From: Silicimonas sp.
GTDB taxonomy: Bacteria > Pseudomonadota > Alphaproteobacteria > Rhodobacterales > Rhodobacteraceae
NCBI GenBank assembly: GCA_022824525.1
Contig: JAJDZT010000050.1
Span: 1-64,000, forward strand
Length of the DNA stretch: 64,000 nucleotides
Reading direction: 5' to 3'
The notes beneath the pieces were generated by a model. That model was not told where the DNA came from and ran no database searches. It saw only the letters and a list, made by a program, of their open reading frames with translations. Shown here one piece after another: positions 44,687 to 53,668 of the stretch; positions within the stretch are counted from its first letter, which is position 1; each line of letters begins with the position of its first letter. Made by a program: the position numbers and the translations under genes.

Positions 44687-45574
44687 ATGATAAACGTAAC
44701 GCTCAAGCAGTTTCGCTATTTCGATGCTCTCGCGCGAACGGGCCATTTCGGACGCGCCGCTGACGCCTGTGCAATCTCACAACCTGCATTGTCCATGCAG
44801 ATCAAGGAGCTGGAGGATGCGCTCGGCACGCAGCTGTTCGAACGGAGCGCACGGTCGGTACATCTAACTCCCCTTGGCGAAGACCTTGCTGCGCGTGTCA
44901 GGGAGATCTTGCGGGCCGTCGATGAAATCGGCGATCTTGCACGGGCCGATGACGAAAGGCTCGTAGGTCGATTTCGGATAGGCGTGATTCCGACCGTGGC
45001 CCCCTACCTGATTCCCCGTGTCATGCAGGGTCTAGCGGCCGATCACCCCGACCTCGACATTTACATTCGCGAGACCGTCACGCCGAAACTGATCGGAGAA
45101 CTGAGCGAAGGTCGGCTGGATGCAGCCATCCTCGCTTTGCCAGCCTCGGAACCCGGCCTCTCGGAGGAAGCACTTTTCGACGAGGACTTTGTGCTAATTC
45201 GCCCGACCACTGAAGCAAGCGCGCCCGTTCCTTCCAAGGAAGGCCTGCGGACAATGCGGCTTCTTCTACTGGAGGAAGGTCATTGCTTCCGCGATCAGGC
45301 GCTGTCCTTCTGCGACATCCGCACCGCTCAGCCCCGTGAGATGCTCGATGGCTCGTCGCTTTCCACGCTTGTGCAAATGGTCAGTGTGGGAATTGGCGTG
45401 ACCCTTCTGCCGGAAATGGCGCTTGCGGTTGAAACACGGTCCGCCGATGTCGCCGTGCAAAGATTTCCGAAACCGCAACCGTCTCGGACAATCGGAATGG
45501 TCTGGAGAAAGTCATCGCCATTAACCAGCCAATTGCGGCAACTCGCGGACTTGGTGAAAGCAACCGCTGCATGA
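44687..45574 (+). CDS. oxyR: Hydrogen-peroxide sensing LysR regulator OxyR
   Basis: 295 residues. LysR helix-turn-helix at about 3-62 (GHFGRAADACAISQPALSMQI). The redox cysteines are C200 and C209 in EEGHCFRDQALSFC, matching the disulfide pair of OxyR. It is divergent from katG and should activate it when oxidised. It ends 17 bases from the end of the converging thiolase gene. Confidence 0.94.
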   Translation: MINVTLKQFRYFDALARTGHFGRAADACAISQPALSMQIKELEDALGTQLFERSARSVHLTPLGEDLAARVREILRAVDEIGDLARADDERLVGRFRIGVIPTVAPYLIPRVMQGLAADHPDLDIYIRETVTPKLIGELSEGRLDAAILALPASEPGLSEEALFDEDFVLIRPTTEASAPVPSKEGLRTMRLLLLEEGHCFRDQALSFCDIRTAQPREMLDGSSLSTLVQMVSVGIGVTLLPEMALAVETRSADVAVQRFPKPQPSRTIGMVWRKSSPLTSQLRQLADLVKATAA

Positions 45575-45590
45575 ACCGAGAGGCTGTCGG

Positions 45591-46799
45591 TCAGACGGCC
45601 TCGATAGCGAGCGCAGTCGCCTCACCGCCGCCGATGCAAATCGACGCGACGCCGCGTTTCGCATTGCGCTCGGCCATCGCTCCCAGAAGCGTGACGAGAA
45701 TTCTCGCGCCTGACGCCCCGATCGGATGACCTACGGCGACGGCGCCTCCATGCACGTTCAAACGCTCATGTTCGATGCCAAGTTCACGCATAGACGCCAT
45801 CGGAACACAGGCGAAAGCCTCGTTGATTTCGAAGAGGTCAACGTCATCGACGGACCAGCCGGTTTCCTCAAAGAGCCTTTGTTTGGCGAACACGGGGGCC
45901 GTCGTGAACCAACCGGACTCACCCGCATATGCGCTGTGCGCGACGATCCGCGCGACCGGCGAAAGCCCAAGTTCTTCTGCTCGGCTGGCCCGCGCCAGAA
46001 CCAACGCAGCTGCACCGTCGTTGATGGAAGAGGACGAAGCGGCCGTGATCGTGCCGTCTCGCTTGAAGGCTGGACGAAGTGTTGGAATTTTCGCTGGATC
46101 GATGCGATCCGGGCCCTCGTCACGATCCACGGTCAACTCGCCTTTGCGTGTTTTGATCGTAACCGCCGCGATCTCGGTCCGAAACGCACCTTCGGACGCG
46201 ACCTTCGCACGCCGGACGCTTTCCATCGCAAAGGCATCCTGGTCGTCACGGGTAAACTGGTATTTCTCCGCGCAATCTTCGCCAAATGTACCCATCGAGC
46301 GGCGTGTGCCATCCGGCGCAACATCGTAGGCATCTTCAAGCCCGTCCAGCATCATGTGATCCAGAACTCTCGAATGCCCGATCCGCGCGCCGGCACGGCC
46401 TTGCGGCAGCAAATACGGGGCACCCGTCATGCTCTCCATCCCGCCAGCGACCACAACCGAAGCCGAACCCGTTGCGATCGCGTCATGTGCAAGCATCACG
46501 GACTTCATGCCCGACCCGCATACCTTGGAAATCGTGGTGCATGGGACGGACTTGGGCAGGCCTGCAGCAAGTGCAGCCTGCCGCGCAGGCGCTTGCCCCA
46601 GCCCGGCTGGCAGAACATTCCCCATGAGGACTTCGTCGATGGCATCTTCGCCAACCCCGGCTCGATCCAGCGCGGCCCGAATGGCGACGGCCCCCAGTTC
46701 AGTGGCGGAAACGTTGGAAAATGCACCCTGGAATGCTCCAAGTGGTGTACGAGCCGCACCGCATATCACAATGGGATCAACTGGCCGGGTATTCGTCAT
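45591..46799 (-). CDS. Acetyl-CoA acetyltransferase (thiolase)
   Basis: 402 residues from the ATG at 46799 (MTNTRPVDPIVICG), with GGAGG upstream. Nucleophile C94 is in SKVCGSGMKS; the NEAF motif, GHPIGASGAR and CIGGG hold the remaining catalytic residues. Interconverts two acetyl-CoA and acetoacetyl-CoA. It could consume the acetoacetate produced by fahA and BKACE once activated, or start polyhydroxybutyrate synthesis; no phaB is adjacent. A strong dyad lies just upstream of its ribosome site. Confidence 0.93.
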   Translation of the reverse strand: MTNTRPVDPIVICGAARTPLGAFQGAFSNVSATELGAVAIRAALDRAGVGEDAIDEVLMGNVLPAGLGQAPARQAALAAGLPKSVPCTTISKVCGSGMKSVMLAHDAIATGSASVVVAGGMESMTGAPYLLPQGRAGARIGHSRVLDHMMLDGLEDAYDVAPDGTRRSMGTFGEDCAEKYQFTRDDQDAFAMESVRRAKVASEGAFRTEIAAVTIKTRKGELTVDRDEGPDRIDPAKIPTLRPAFKRDGTITAASSSSINDGAAALVLARASRAEELGLSPVARIVAHSAYAGESGWFTTAPVFAKQRLFEETGWSVDDVDLFEINEAFACVPMASMRELGIEHERLNVHGGAVAVGHPIGASGARILVTLLGAMAERNAKRGVASICIGGGEATALAIEAV

Positions 46800-46819
46800 C
46801 TCAACGCCTCCAATTACAG

Positions 46820-46835
46820 GTGAACACATGTTCAC
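46820..46835. promoter_or_regulatory. Operator-like dyad at the thiolase promoter
   Basis: GTGAACA at 46820-46826 and TGTTCAC at 46829-46835 are perfect inverted repeats with a two-base spacer. They lie about 20 bases before the thiolase ATG, next to a TATATG-like -10 hexamer on the minus strand (46840-46835). That placement suits a repressor. The binding protein is unknown. Confidence 0.6.
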
Positions 46836-46910
46836 ATATAAGGCGACCAGAGAAAAGCCTGTCCAAACGCAAATGACGGCTCCCACCCCTGGGAACCGCC
46901 ATTCAGCAAG

Positions 46911-46942
46911 TGTGTGTGTGTGCGTAGATCAGTAATTGATCT
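46911..46942. repeat. TG dinucleotide run and adjoining dyad
   Basis: Six TG units at 46911-46922 are followed by AGATCA (46926-46931) and its inverse TGATCT (46937-46942). They lie in the 186-base gap between thiolase and the ygfZ-like gene, downstream of the latter. A simple repeat of this kind is uncommon in such compact DNA. No T tract makes it a terminator. Confidence 0.45.
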
Positions 46943-46985
46943 GGGACCTTAAAATCGAATCCATGTGTTCGAAATGTGACCGCAC

Positions 46986-47756
46986 TTAACCGATTTCTGG
47001 GTCTTTAAGTGACTCATCGCAGTCTGTGCACATCACTTGTGCATCACCCGCTGTCATTGGACCTCGCGCCCTGTCGAACCGCAAATATGCCAGCCCTTCA
47101 CCGCCATTCTGTGTGAACAAGGTACCAACAGACTTTCCATCTTCCGTTACCAATTCTGTTCCCGACGGCACCTCGCCGTCGACCGAAACCCGGGCAAGCC
47201 CTTTTTTCAAAGTGGTTTTGTGCTTCATGCGGGCGGTAACCTCCTGCCCGACATAACAACCCTTTCGAAAATCCACGCCGTTCAGCGCCTCAAAGTTCAT
47301 TTCCAGAGGATAGCTCTCGTTTGGAACAAGCTCGACGCCGCTTTCCGGGACCAGATGAGATATCCGTATCGCATCAAAATCCACATCCTCGCTCGGACGC
47401 CCGTCGTAGGCGCGCCAACCGAGTGCGGAATGCCTCGAATCCGCGAATGCTCCTTCCGGACACGGGCCCAGACCCCGGGCGACCGGGCGATCAGTGGGCG
47501 TCAATTGTACATCCGCGCGAAGCTTATAAAGCGACAACCGCTGCAAAAGACCTGCAGCCATGTCTTCTGCGACGTCGATCAGGATCTTGTCGCCCTCGGG
47601 CACCAGGAAAAAATCGACCAAGTACTTGCCCTGCGGTGTAAGAAGGGCCGTCCAAACCAGCCCGTCTTTCAGACGTCCGACATCATTCGTGACGAGGTTC
47701 TCCAGAAAGTCTTCCCGATCGTTGCCGGTCACTTCGATGATTGTCCGTTTCGACAT
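46986..47756 (-). CDS. ygfZ: YgfZ/GcvT-domain iron-sulfur cluster assembly factor
   Basis: 256 residues from the ATG at 47756 (MSKRTIIEVTGND). A folate-binding GcvT-like protein that helps mature certain Fe-S enzymes. The signature KGCYVGQEVTAR near residue 186 contains the functional Cys. The longer frame overlaps the glycosyltransferase start and is rejected. It is divergent from that gene with 60 bases between. Confidence 0.9.
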   Translation of the reverse strand: MSKRTIIEVTGNDREDFLENLVTNDVGRLKDGLVWTALLTPQGKYLVDFFLVPEGDKILIDVAEDMAAGLLQRLSLYKLRADVQLTPTDRPVARGLGPCPEGAFADSRHSALGWRAYDGRPSEDVDFDAIRISHLVPESGVELVPNESYPLEMNFEALNGVDFRKGCYVGQEVTARMKHKTTLKKGLARVSVDGEVPSGTELVTEDGKSVGTLFTQNGGEGLAYLRFDRARGPMTAGDAQVMCTDCDESLKDPEIG

Positions 47757-47816
47757 CACTGGTCTCCCGAGTGCTGAACTGCCTATATAGGACGTCCTTA
47801 CGGCAACGGAAACGCC

Positions 47817-48515
47817 ATGCCTGCCCCACTTTCCGTGATCATCCCGACGCTCAATGCCGCTGATCAATTGCCGGCAACCGCAGAAGCTTTGTTGGAAGGC
47901 GTGTCATCCGGGCTGGTGAACGAAGTGGTCATCTCGGACGGTGGCTCTTCGGATGCAACAAAGCTGGTGGCCGACGAACTCGGAGCGCGGTGGGTAGAAG
48001 GTGCCGCCGGACGCGGTGGCCAGATCAAACGCGGGATCGATGCGTCCGAAGGGAAATGGCTTCTGCTGCTGCATGCCGACACGCAACTGTCGCTCGGTTG
48101 GGCCGAAGTTGCCCATGGACACATGACTTCGGCCTCCACAAAAGCAGGCTGGTTCAAATTGCGTTTCCGGGCTCACGGATTAATGCCGCAGATGGTGGCT
48201 GCGGGCGCAAACCTCCGGTCGCGCGCCTTTGATCTTCCTTACGGCGACCAGGGCCTTCTGATCGCACGAGACACGCTCAACTCCGTGGGTGGCATGCCGA
48301 TTATGCCGTTGATGGAGGATGTCGCACTTGCAAAGGCGCTCAAAGGACGCTTGGTCCAATTGGATGCCGAAGCGCTGACCTCTGCGGAGAGGTATCAAAG
48401 AGACGGTTGGGGAAAACGCATCTTCAGCAATCTGGGAACACTTGCGAGATACAAGTTGGGGGCAGACCCCAACGACCTCAAGCGGCGCTACGAACGTCAA
48501 AAACGCTCACCGTGA
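47817..48515 (+). CDS. Family 2 glycosyltransferase (TIGR04283-like)
   Basis: 232 residues. The GT-A fold start LSVIIPTLNAADQLP and the DGGSSDAT and LLLHADTQL (DxD-type) motifs mark a family 2 enzyme. The AGRGGQIKRGIDAS segment is typical of the TIGR04283 subgroup, linked by name to arsenosugar synthesis though most members are untested. No partner gene for that pathway is next to it. Cytoplasmic, with no membrane segment. Confidence 0.82.
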   Translation: MPAPLSVIIPTLNAADQLPATAEALLEGVSSGLVNEVVISDGGSSDATKLVADELGARWVEGAAGRGGQIKRGIDASEGKWLLLLHADTQLSLGWAEVAHGHMTSASTKAGWFKLRFRAHGLMPQMVAAGANLRSRAFDLPYGDQGLLIARDTLNSVGGMPIMPLMEDVALAKALKGRLVQLDAEALTSAERYQRDGWGKRIFSNLGTLARYKLGADPNDLKRRYERQKRSP

Positions 48516-48527
48516 CATGGATTGCCA

Positions 48528-50273
48528 TCAATCGTTGAATTGAAGCGCGTGCAGTCTGGCATATAGACCGCCGCGCTCGAGGAGAACATCATGCGTCCCC
48601 TCATCGACCACGCGCCCTGCATCCATGACAATGATCTTGTCGGCGGCACGGACGGTGGCCAAGCGGTGCGCAATCACGAGTGTCGTCCGGTCCTTGGACA
48701 AAACATCGAGTGCTTCTTGCACGCGCACCTCGCTTTCGGCGTCAAGTGCGCTGGTCGCCTCGTCAAGCAGCAGGATGGGCGCGTCCCGCAAGAGCGCGCG
48801 AGCAATAGCAACGCGCTGTCGCTGACCTCCTGAAAGCTGTCCCCCTCTGGGACCGACTTGCGTGTCGAGACCTTGTGGCAGACGCTGCACGAACTCAGTC
48901 AAATGCGCGGCCTCCAAAACCTCGGCAAGGCGCGCTTCACTCACACCGGTTTTGGCCAGCAAAATATTGTCCCGCAGGCTTTCATCGAACATCGGCGCAT
49001 CCTGGCTGACCACCGAAAACAGGCTCCTTAGATCACGGAGAGTCAGCGCTTCGACGGGCGTACCGCCGACTGTGACCACGCCGCTTTCGACATCCACGAG
49101 CCGCGTCAAAACGTTGAAGATGCTGGATTTACCTGCACCTGAGGCCCCAACCAGAGCAGTCGTCTCGCCCGCCTTTCCAACAAGGCTCGCTCCTGCCAAC
49201 GCCGTCTGCCCCTGATAGCGAAGGATAACGTCCTGCAGAACAATATCGGACTGTGCTGGTTTAGGAGGTGGCGGAGCAACGCTCTCGGGTGTACGGATCG
49301 TCGGCTCGGCTTCGAACACGTCCCGAATGCGTGCGAGACTTGAGCGTGCCGATGCCCAGGCCCCGGTCACATTGGCCAACCGTCTGAGCGGATCAAAGAG
49401 CAAACCAATCGCTGTGAAGAAGGACATGAACTCGCCCACTGTCTTTTCCCCCGCGACGATCTGGCCCCCGCCGTAGTAGATGACGCCCGCAAAACCGAGG
49501 GCTGCGACCACGTCGATCATACCGGGCACCGCAGCGCGCCCGATAAGCGCCCGGCGCTCGAACCGGCGAAACTCTCCCACCATGGAGCCGAAACGATCAT
49601 GCTCATGGGATTCCGCCGTGTTCAGCTTGATGGTGTTCATGCCATGGAAGATTTCATCCAGCCGCGTGGATAGACGCGCCGCACGGTCTCTCGCGGTGAA
49701 ACTCATGCCGCGCACATAGCGCAGAAGTCCTGCCACGGGCCCCATAAGCAGCGGAACCCCCGCAATCGCGATCAAAGTCCAAAGCGGGTCCACAGAAATC
49801 GCCACGGTCAGCAATGCGATCAGCGCGATGAAATCGCGCCCTGCTGCCCCGAGAACCGTGGCCCAGATAGCATTGGCAAGCGTCGTGTCCCCGCGCACCC
49901 GCTCGATCAGCGTGCCGGGAGGATTCTCCTGAAAATACGCGCTGTCCAAGGTCAGGAAGTGGCCCACCATATCGCGCTGCATGGCGGTCGAAACCTTCAG
50001 ACCGACCCCTTCCATGATGACGCGATGGGAGAACGCACTGAGGGCGCGCAATAGAAATATTCCGGCAATTGCGGCCGCCACCCACCCAACAGCACCTTGA
50101 TCTCCAGCAATGAATACCTGGTCGAACATGGGCTTCATGAGGTAACTCAAACCGCCCAGCGTCGCTCCTTCGAGCGCCATCAGGAGCAACGCGACAAGGA
50201 TAAGTTTCCAATGTCGGCGCAGGTAATTTTGCCAGACCCATCCGAATATCGGTCGGTTTGCACTGTCCGTCAT
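48528..50273 (-). CDS. MsbA-type ABC exporter (fused permease and ATPase)
   Basis: 581 residues. The N-terminal half has six membrane helices (about 20-310). The ATPase has Walker A GASGAGKSS near 375, the signature LSGGQRQRVAIARAL and Walker B ILLLDEATSALD, then the H-loop IAHRLATV. Half-transporters of this type export lipids, lipid-linked molecules or drugs as homodimers. It overlaps the tyrosine phosphatase gene by ATGA. Substrate unknown. Confidence 0.93.
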   Translation of the reverse strand: MTDSANRPIFGWVWQNYLRRHWKLILVALLLMALEGATLGGLSYLMKPMFDQVFIAGDQGAVGWVAAAIAGIFLLRALSAFSHRVIMEGVGLKVSTAMQRDMVGHFLTLDSAYFQENPPGTLIERVRGDTTLANAIWATVLGAAGRDFIALIALLTVAISVDPLWTLIAIAGVPLLMGPVAGLLRYVRGMSFTARDRAARLSTRLDEIFHGMNTIKLNTAESHEHDRFGSMVGEFRRFERRALIGRAAVPGMIDVVAALGFAGVIYYGGGQIVAGEKTVGEFMSFFTAIGLLFDPLRRLANVTGAWASARSSLARIRDVFEAEPTIRTPESVAPPPPKPAQSDIVLQDVILRYQGQTALAGASLVGKAGETTALVGASGAGKSSIFNVLTRLVDVESGVVTVGGTPVEALTLRDLRSLFSVVSQDAPMFDESLRDNILLAKTGVSEARLAEVLEAAHLTEFVQRLPQGLDTQVGPRGGQLSGGQRQRVAIARALLRDAPILLLDEATSALDAESEVRVQEALDVLSKDRTTLVIAHRLATVRAADKIIVMDAGRVVDEGTHDVLLERGGLYARLHALQFND

Positions 50274-50908
50274 GGCATCCGCTCCCCCGCGTTATAGCGC
50301 GCCGTCAGGGCAACCGGATCATAAACCGTTTCCAGCCACGCACGGAGTCCGATGCCGTCCGCCTCAAAGGCCGCGAGATACGCGTCCGCCATGAAATCCA
50401 GATGTCCGTGTCGCCTTCTTCTGAGATGCAGATATCGAAGGGAAAGCTGTCGCCGGGCAACCTTTGGTGCTGTATCGGTTTCGGCGAGAAGATAAAGAAA
50501 AGCCGCGAAACCCGTTCTATCGATTCCAGATTTACAATGAATTACAAACGGTTTCTGTATCTTCTTAAAGCAATCCAGAAGTTCGAGAAAGCGCTCCCTA
50601 CCAGAAAGCCGTCCCCCTCTGATTTTCACTCTGTGCAAGGCAAGACCGTGTGCAGCGCAGGCTTCGCGTTCGAGACGAATAAACCCGTGATCTTCGCTTT
50701 TCCCTCGAAGGAGCAAGACGGATCGGATGCCGCGTGCCGCCCAGCCCGCGATGCGATTTGGGCTGGGTTGGTTGGACCGCCAGACACCCGGCGCGATTTC
50801 ATACTCATGCGTCCAAAACACCCTGAGGAACCCATGATCCGTGAGCATCAGTTGCCTGAGCGCGGACCGGCGTTCCCCTGGCGAGGCGAAAAGGCTGTTC
50901 TGCTCCAC
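50270..50908 (-). CDS. Protein-tyrosine-phosphatase family protein
   Basis: 212 residues starting at a GTG (50908). The catalytic P-loop HCKSGIDRTG fits C-x5-R, and the WRSNQPSPNRI segment is typical of the group of dual-specificity-like phosphatases found beside ABC exporters in Rhodobacterales. An Asp for general acid catalysis is not obvious. It overlaps the exporter gene by ATGA, so it may tune that transporter or related envelope work. The ribosome site is poor; a start at 50848 is possible. Confidence 0.8.
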   Translation of the reverse strand: MEQNSLFASPGERRSALRQLMLTDHGFLRVFWTHEYEIAPGVWRSNQPSPNRIAGWAARGIRSVLLLRGKSEDHGFIRLEREACAAHGLALHRVKIRGGRLSGRERFLELLDCFKKIQKPFVIHCKSGIDRTGFAAFLYLLAETDTAPKVARRQLSLRYLHLRRRRHGHLDFMADAYLAAFEADGIGLRAWLETVYDPVALTARYNAGERMP

Positions 50909-51044
50909 GGGCCGGTTCGGGCTCCTGTAATTTTGGCTTTTCGGGATTTAGCCGCTGCCGAATGGCTTGCCAAGGCGCGCGCGCGGTTGACGCTGCGGGG
51001 AGAGGCTTCTACGTCTCACCGGACATCTTCCGGAAAGTTGACCT

Positions 51045-52244
51045 ATGAGCCTTGCAAACGGCCTTACTTATCTCGCAATTCCTGGCCCCTCTGTCATGCC
51101 TGAGCGCGTTCTGCGCGCCATGCACAGGGCGGCTCCGAATATCTACTACGGCGCCTTGCCCGATATGGTGTCAAACCTTGTCACGAGGCTGAAACAAGTC
51201 GCGCGCACAGATGGGCATGTCGCAATGTACATCGCCAATGGCCACGGCGCTTGGGAAGCGGCAGTGTCGAACGTGTTTTCGCCGGGCGACCTCGTTCTGG
51301 TACCCGCAACCGGACGTTTTGCGCATGGGTGGGCTGAAATGGCCGGTGTCATGGGAGTGGAAACCGAGATCCTCGACTTCGGCAAGCGCGCAACGATCGA
51401 CCTGGATACACTCAAGGACCGCCTCGAAGCCGACGATGGACGCATAAAGGCCGTTATGGCGGTGCAGACCGACACTTCGACCGGGGTCCGAAACGATATT
51501 GCTGCATTGCGGGCAGCCATCGATGAAACAGGCCATGACGCGCTTCTCATGATCGATTGCATGGCTTCACTCGGCTGCGACCGGTTCGAGATGGACGCCT
51601 GGGGCGTCGACGTCATGGTCGCCGGTTGCCAGAAGGGCCTGATGACACCCCCCGGACTGGGGTTTGTCTTCTTCTCCGACAAAGCCGACCAGGCGCGCGA
51701 AGATGCCAAGTGCGTGACGCATTACTGGGATTGGCGTCGTCGGATCGAACCACCTTATTTCTATCAGTATTTTGACGGCACAGCTCCAACGCATCACCTC
51801 TACGGGTTGGATGAGGCGCTGAACATGATCGACGAAGAGGGGCTGGAAAATGTCTGGTCCCGACACGCCTCGATCGCTCGCGCCATCTGGGCCGCTTTCG
51901 ATCATTGGGGGAGTAGCGGACCACTTGAGGTCAACATAGAAGACCCGTCTATCCGCTCGCATTCCGTCACCGCGTTGCGCGCCAATTCCGAGAAAGGCAC
52001 AGCACTGCGAGAGTGGTGCGAAACCCAAGCCGGTCTTACCCTCGGTATCGGTCTTGGCATGGTGGAGGAAGGCCCCGAGTGGCACCATTTCTTCCGGCTT
52101 GGCCACATGGGACACATCAACGCGCAGATGATCCTTGGCGCCCTGGCAACGGTCGAAGCAGGTTTGAAGGCCGTCGATCTTCCGCACGCATCTGGAGGCA
52201 TCGAGAAGGCGGCTGCGGTCATCGCGGAAGAAAGCAAAAGCTGA
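51045..52244 (+). CDS. Serine-glyoxylate-type PLP aminotransferase
   Basis: 399 residues. Class V aminotransferase: the early LAIPGPSVMPERVLRAM, substrate-binding IANGHGAWEAA, cofactor Asp in MIDCMASLG and the PLP lysine in GCQKGLMTPPG. The family moves the amino group of serine, alanine or a related donor to glyoxylate. Hydroxypyruvate from serine could be used by the Hyi-like protein elsewhere in this window. The exact donor is not readable. A short AAAAGC/GCTTTT stem at 52236-52253 spans its stop. Confidence 0.85.
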   Translation: MSLANGLTYLAIPGPSVMPERVLRAMHRAAPNIYYGALPDMVSNLVTRLKQVARTDGHVAMYIANGHGAWEAAVSNVFSPGDLVLVPATGRFAHGWAEMAGVMGVETEILDFGKRATIDLDTLKDRLEADDGRIKAVMAVQTDTSTGVRNDIAALRAAIDETGHDALLMIDCMASLGCDRFEMDAWGVDVMVAGCQKGLMTPPGLGFVFFSDKADQAREDAKCVTHYWDWRRRIEPPYFYQYFDGTAPTHHLYGLDEALNMIDEEGLENVWSRHASIARAIWAAFDHWGSSGPLEVNIEDPSIRSHSVTALRANSEKGTALREWCETQAGLTLGIGLGMVEEGPEWHHFFRLGHMGHINAQMILGALATVEAGLKAVDLPHASGGIEKAAAVIAEESKS

Positions 52245-52302
52245 TTGGCTTTTCGCACCTGTTGCTCGGCGCTTTACGAGGCCTCACCTTGCCCGTCGGC
52301 GC

Positions 52303-52467
52303 TTAGCCTCGTGGCTTAAGATCGACCGTCATCAATCGGTCAGCGCCCCACGATACAAGGCCAGCCACGATCAAGCCCCAGATCGCCCAGATGGCAAAAA
52401 GGACCATAAAAACAATAACCCCGGCTGAAACGAGGAAAGCGTTGGTATAATCATCGACTTCGCGCAT
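52303..52467 (-). CDS. Small single-helix membrane protein
   Basis: 54 residues from the ATG at 52467 (MREVDDYTNAFLVS). One hydrophobic segment at about 12-38 (VIVFMVLFAIWAIWGLIVAG), an acidic start and a short basic end suggest an inner-membrane peptide with the N-terminus probably outside. Not recognised. It follows the HisC-like gene by 61 bases on the same strand. A longer frame upstream overlaps that gene and is rejected. Confidence 0.65.
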   Translation of the reverse strand: MREVDDYTNAFLVSAGVIVFMVLFAIWAIWGLIVAGLVSWGADRLMTVDLKPRG

Positions 52468-52528
52468 GGGCCAAACTCTAACCGGAAATGTGTCAAAGGT
52501 GAGTAACTTTGTGGTGCAAAAGCGAATT

Positions 52529-53626
52529 TCAGCCGGTGAGCACTTCTGGCAACACGTTTGCAAGCAAATCAAGGTCTTCAGGATGTCCGGCACTGATCCG
52601 AATGCAACGATTGCCGGGCGCCGCGAACGGTTTACGCACAAACACGCCTCTTGCCACTAGTTTCGCCAGAACCGTGTTGGCGTAGTCGGCATCGCGTCCG
52701 CAATCGATGGTGACGAAATTTGTGGCGGACGGCAGCGCAACCAGATCGTTGTCAGATGCGATCTCGGTGATTCTCTTGCGCGCGCGCTCAACCTGTCCGC
52801 GAACTTCCGCGACCCATCCGCTGTCGCCCAACGCGGCAAGAGCTGCGGCTTGGCTCGCGCGGCTCATTCCGAAATGGTTTCTTATCTTCTCGAAGCCACG
52901 AATGACATTCGCCTCCCCGAATGCATATCCGACCCGCATGCCGGCCAGCCCATAAGCTTTTGAAAACGTGCGGAGGCGCACCACGCGGGGGTCCGAAAGC
53001 TCAACCTGCGGAACCGCGGTATCAGGCGCAAACTCGACATATGCTTCATCGAGCGCCAGCAAACACCCCTCTGGCAATGCGTCGATCATTGCTTCGATGG
53101 TTTTGGCTTCGTGCCAAGTGCCCATCGGATTGTCGGGATTGGCCAGATAAATGAGTTTCGCGCCGCATTCCTTTGCTGCACTGAGCAAGCTCTCAGGGTC
53201 TTCGCGATCATCGACATAGGGTACGGTGACAAGCTCCCCGCCAAATCCAGCGACATGATAGTTGAACGTTGGATAAGCGCCGTCAGACGTCACGACCTTG
53301 TCGCCCGGGCCCACGTAAAGGCGCACGAGATACCCGAGAAGGCCATCGATCCCCTCACCCACCACGACCTCTTCTGCAGAAACGCCGAGCGATAGTGCCA
53401 GTGCGTGACGCAATTCGTAGCTCTCCGGGTCGCCATACATCCAAGCCTCACCCGCTGCATCGCAGATCGCCTGAAGCACTTTTGGCGATGGTCCAAAGAC
53501 ACTTTCATTGGCGCCCAGGCGAGCTTTGAACGGCGTACCGGTCTGACGTTCAATCGCTTCTGGGCCAACAAAAGGAACGGTTGCGGGAAGGCTTTGGGCC
53601 AACGGGGTTTCAAGAGGGCGTTTCAT
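52529..53626 (-). CDS. Histidinol-phosphate aminotransferase-like PLP enzyme
   Basis: 365 residues from the ATG at 53626 (MKRPLETPLAQSLP). Fold-type I class II aminotransferase with the substrate region RLGANESVFGPSP, the NPDNPMGTWH motif, DEAYVEF and the PLP lysine in TFSKAYGLAGMR. It resembles HisC but is not in a his operon, and many relatives use phenylalanine, tyrosine or other acids. An aromatic aminotransferase would fit the aromatic genes of the window; that is inference. Confidence 0.85.
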   Translation of the reverse strand: MKRPLETPLAQSLPATVPFVGPEAIERQTGTPFKARLGANESVFGPSPKVLQAICDAAGEAWMYGDPESYELRHALALSLGVSAEEVVVGEGIDGLLGYLVRLYVGPGDKVVTSDGAYPTFNYHVAGFGGELVTVPYVDDREDPESLLSAAKECGAKLIYLANPDNPMGTWHEAKTIEAMIDALPEGCLLALDEAYVEFAPDTAVPQVELSDPRVVRLRTFSKAYGLAGMRVGYAFGEANVIRGFEKIRNHFGMSRASQAAALAALGDSGWVAEVRGQVERARKRITEIASDNDLVALPSATNFVTIDCGRDADYANTVLAKLVARGVFVRKPFAAPGNRCIRISAGHPEDLDLLANVLPEVLTG

Positions 53627-53668
53627 GCCCACCAAACCAACACGGACGCGCGCAGGCGGCAAGAGGTG

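Noticed and set aside
46820..46835. GAAC-N4-GTTC looks like a Bacillus-type LexA box
   Set aside because: Alphaproteobacterial LexA is known to use a GTTC direct repeat with seven-base spacing, and thiolase is not an SOS gene, so a different regulator is more likely.
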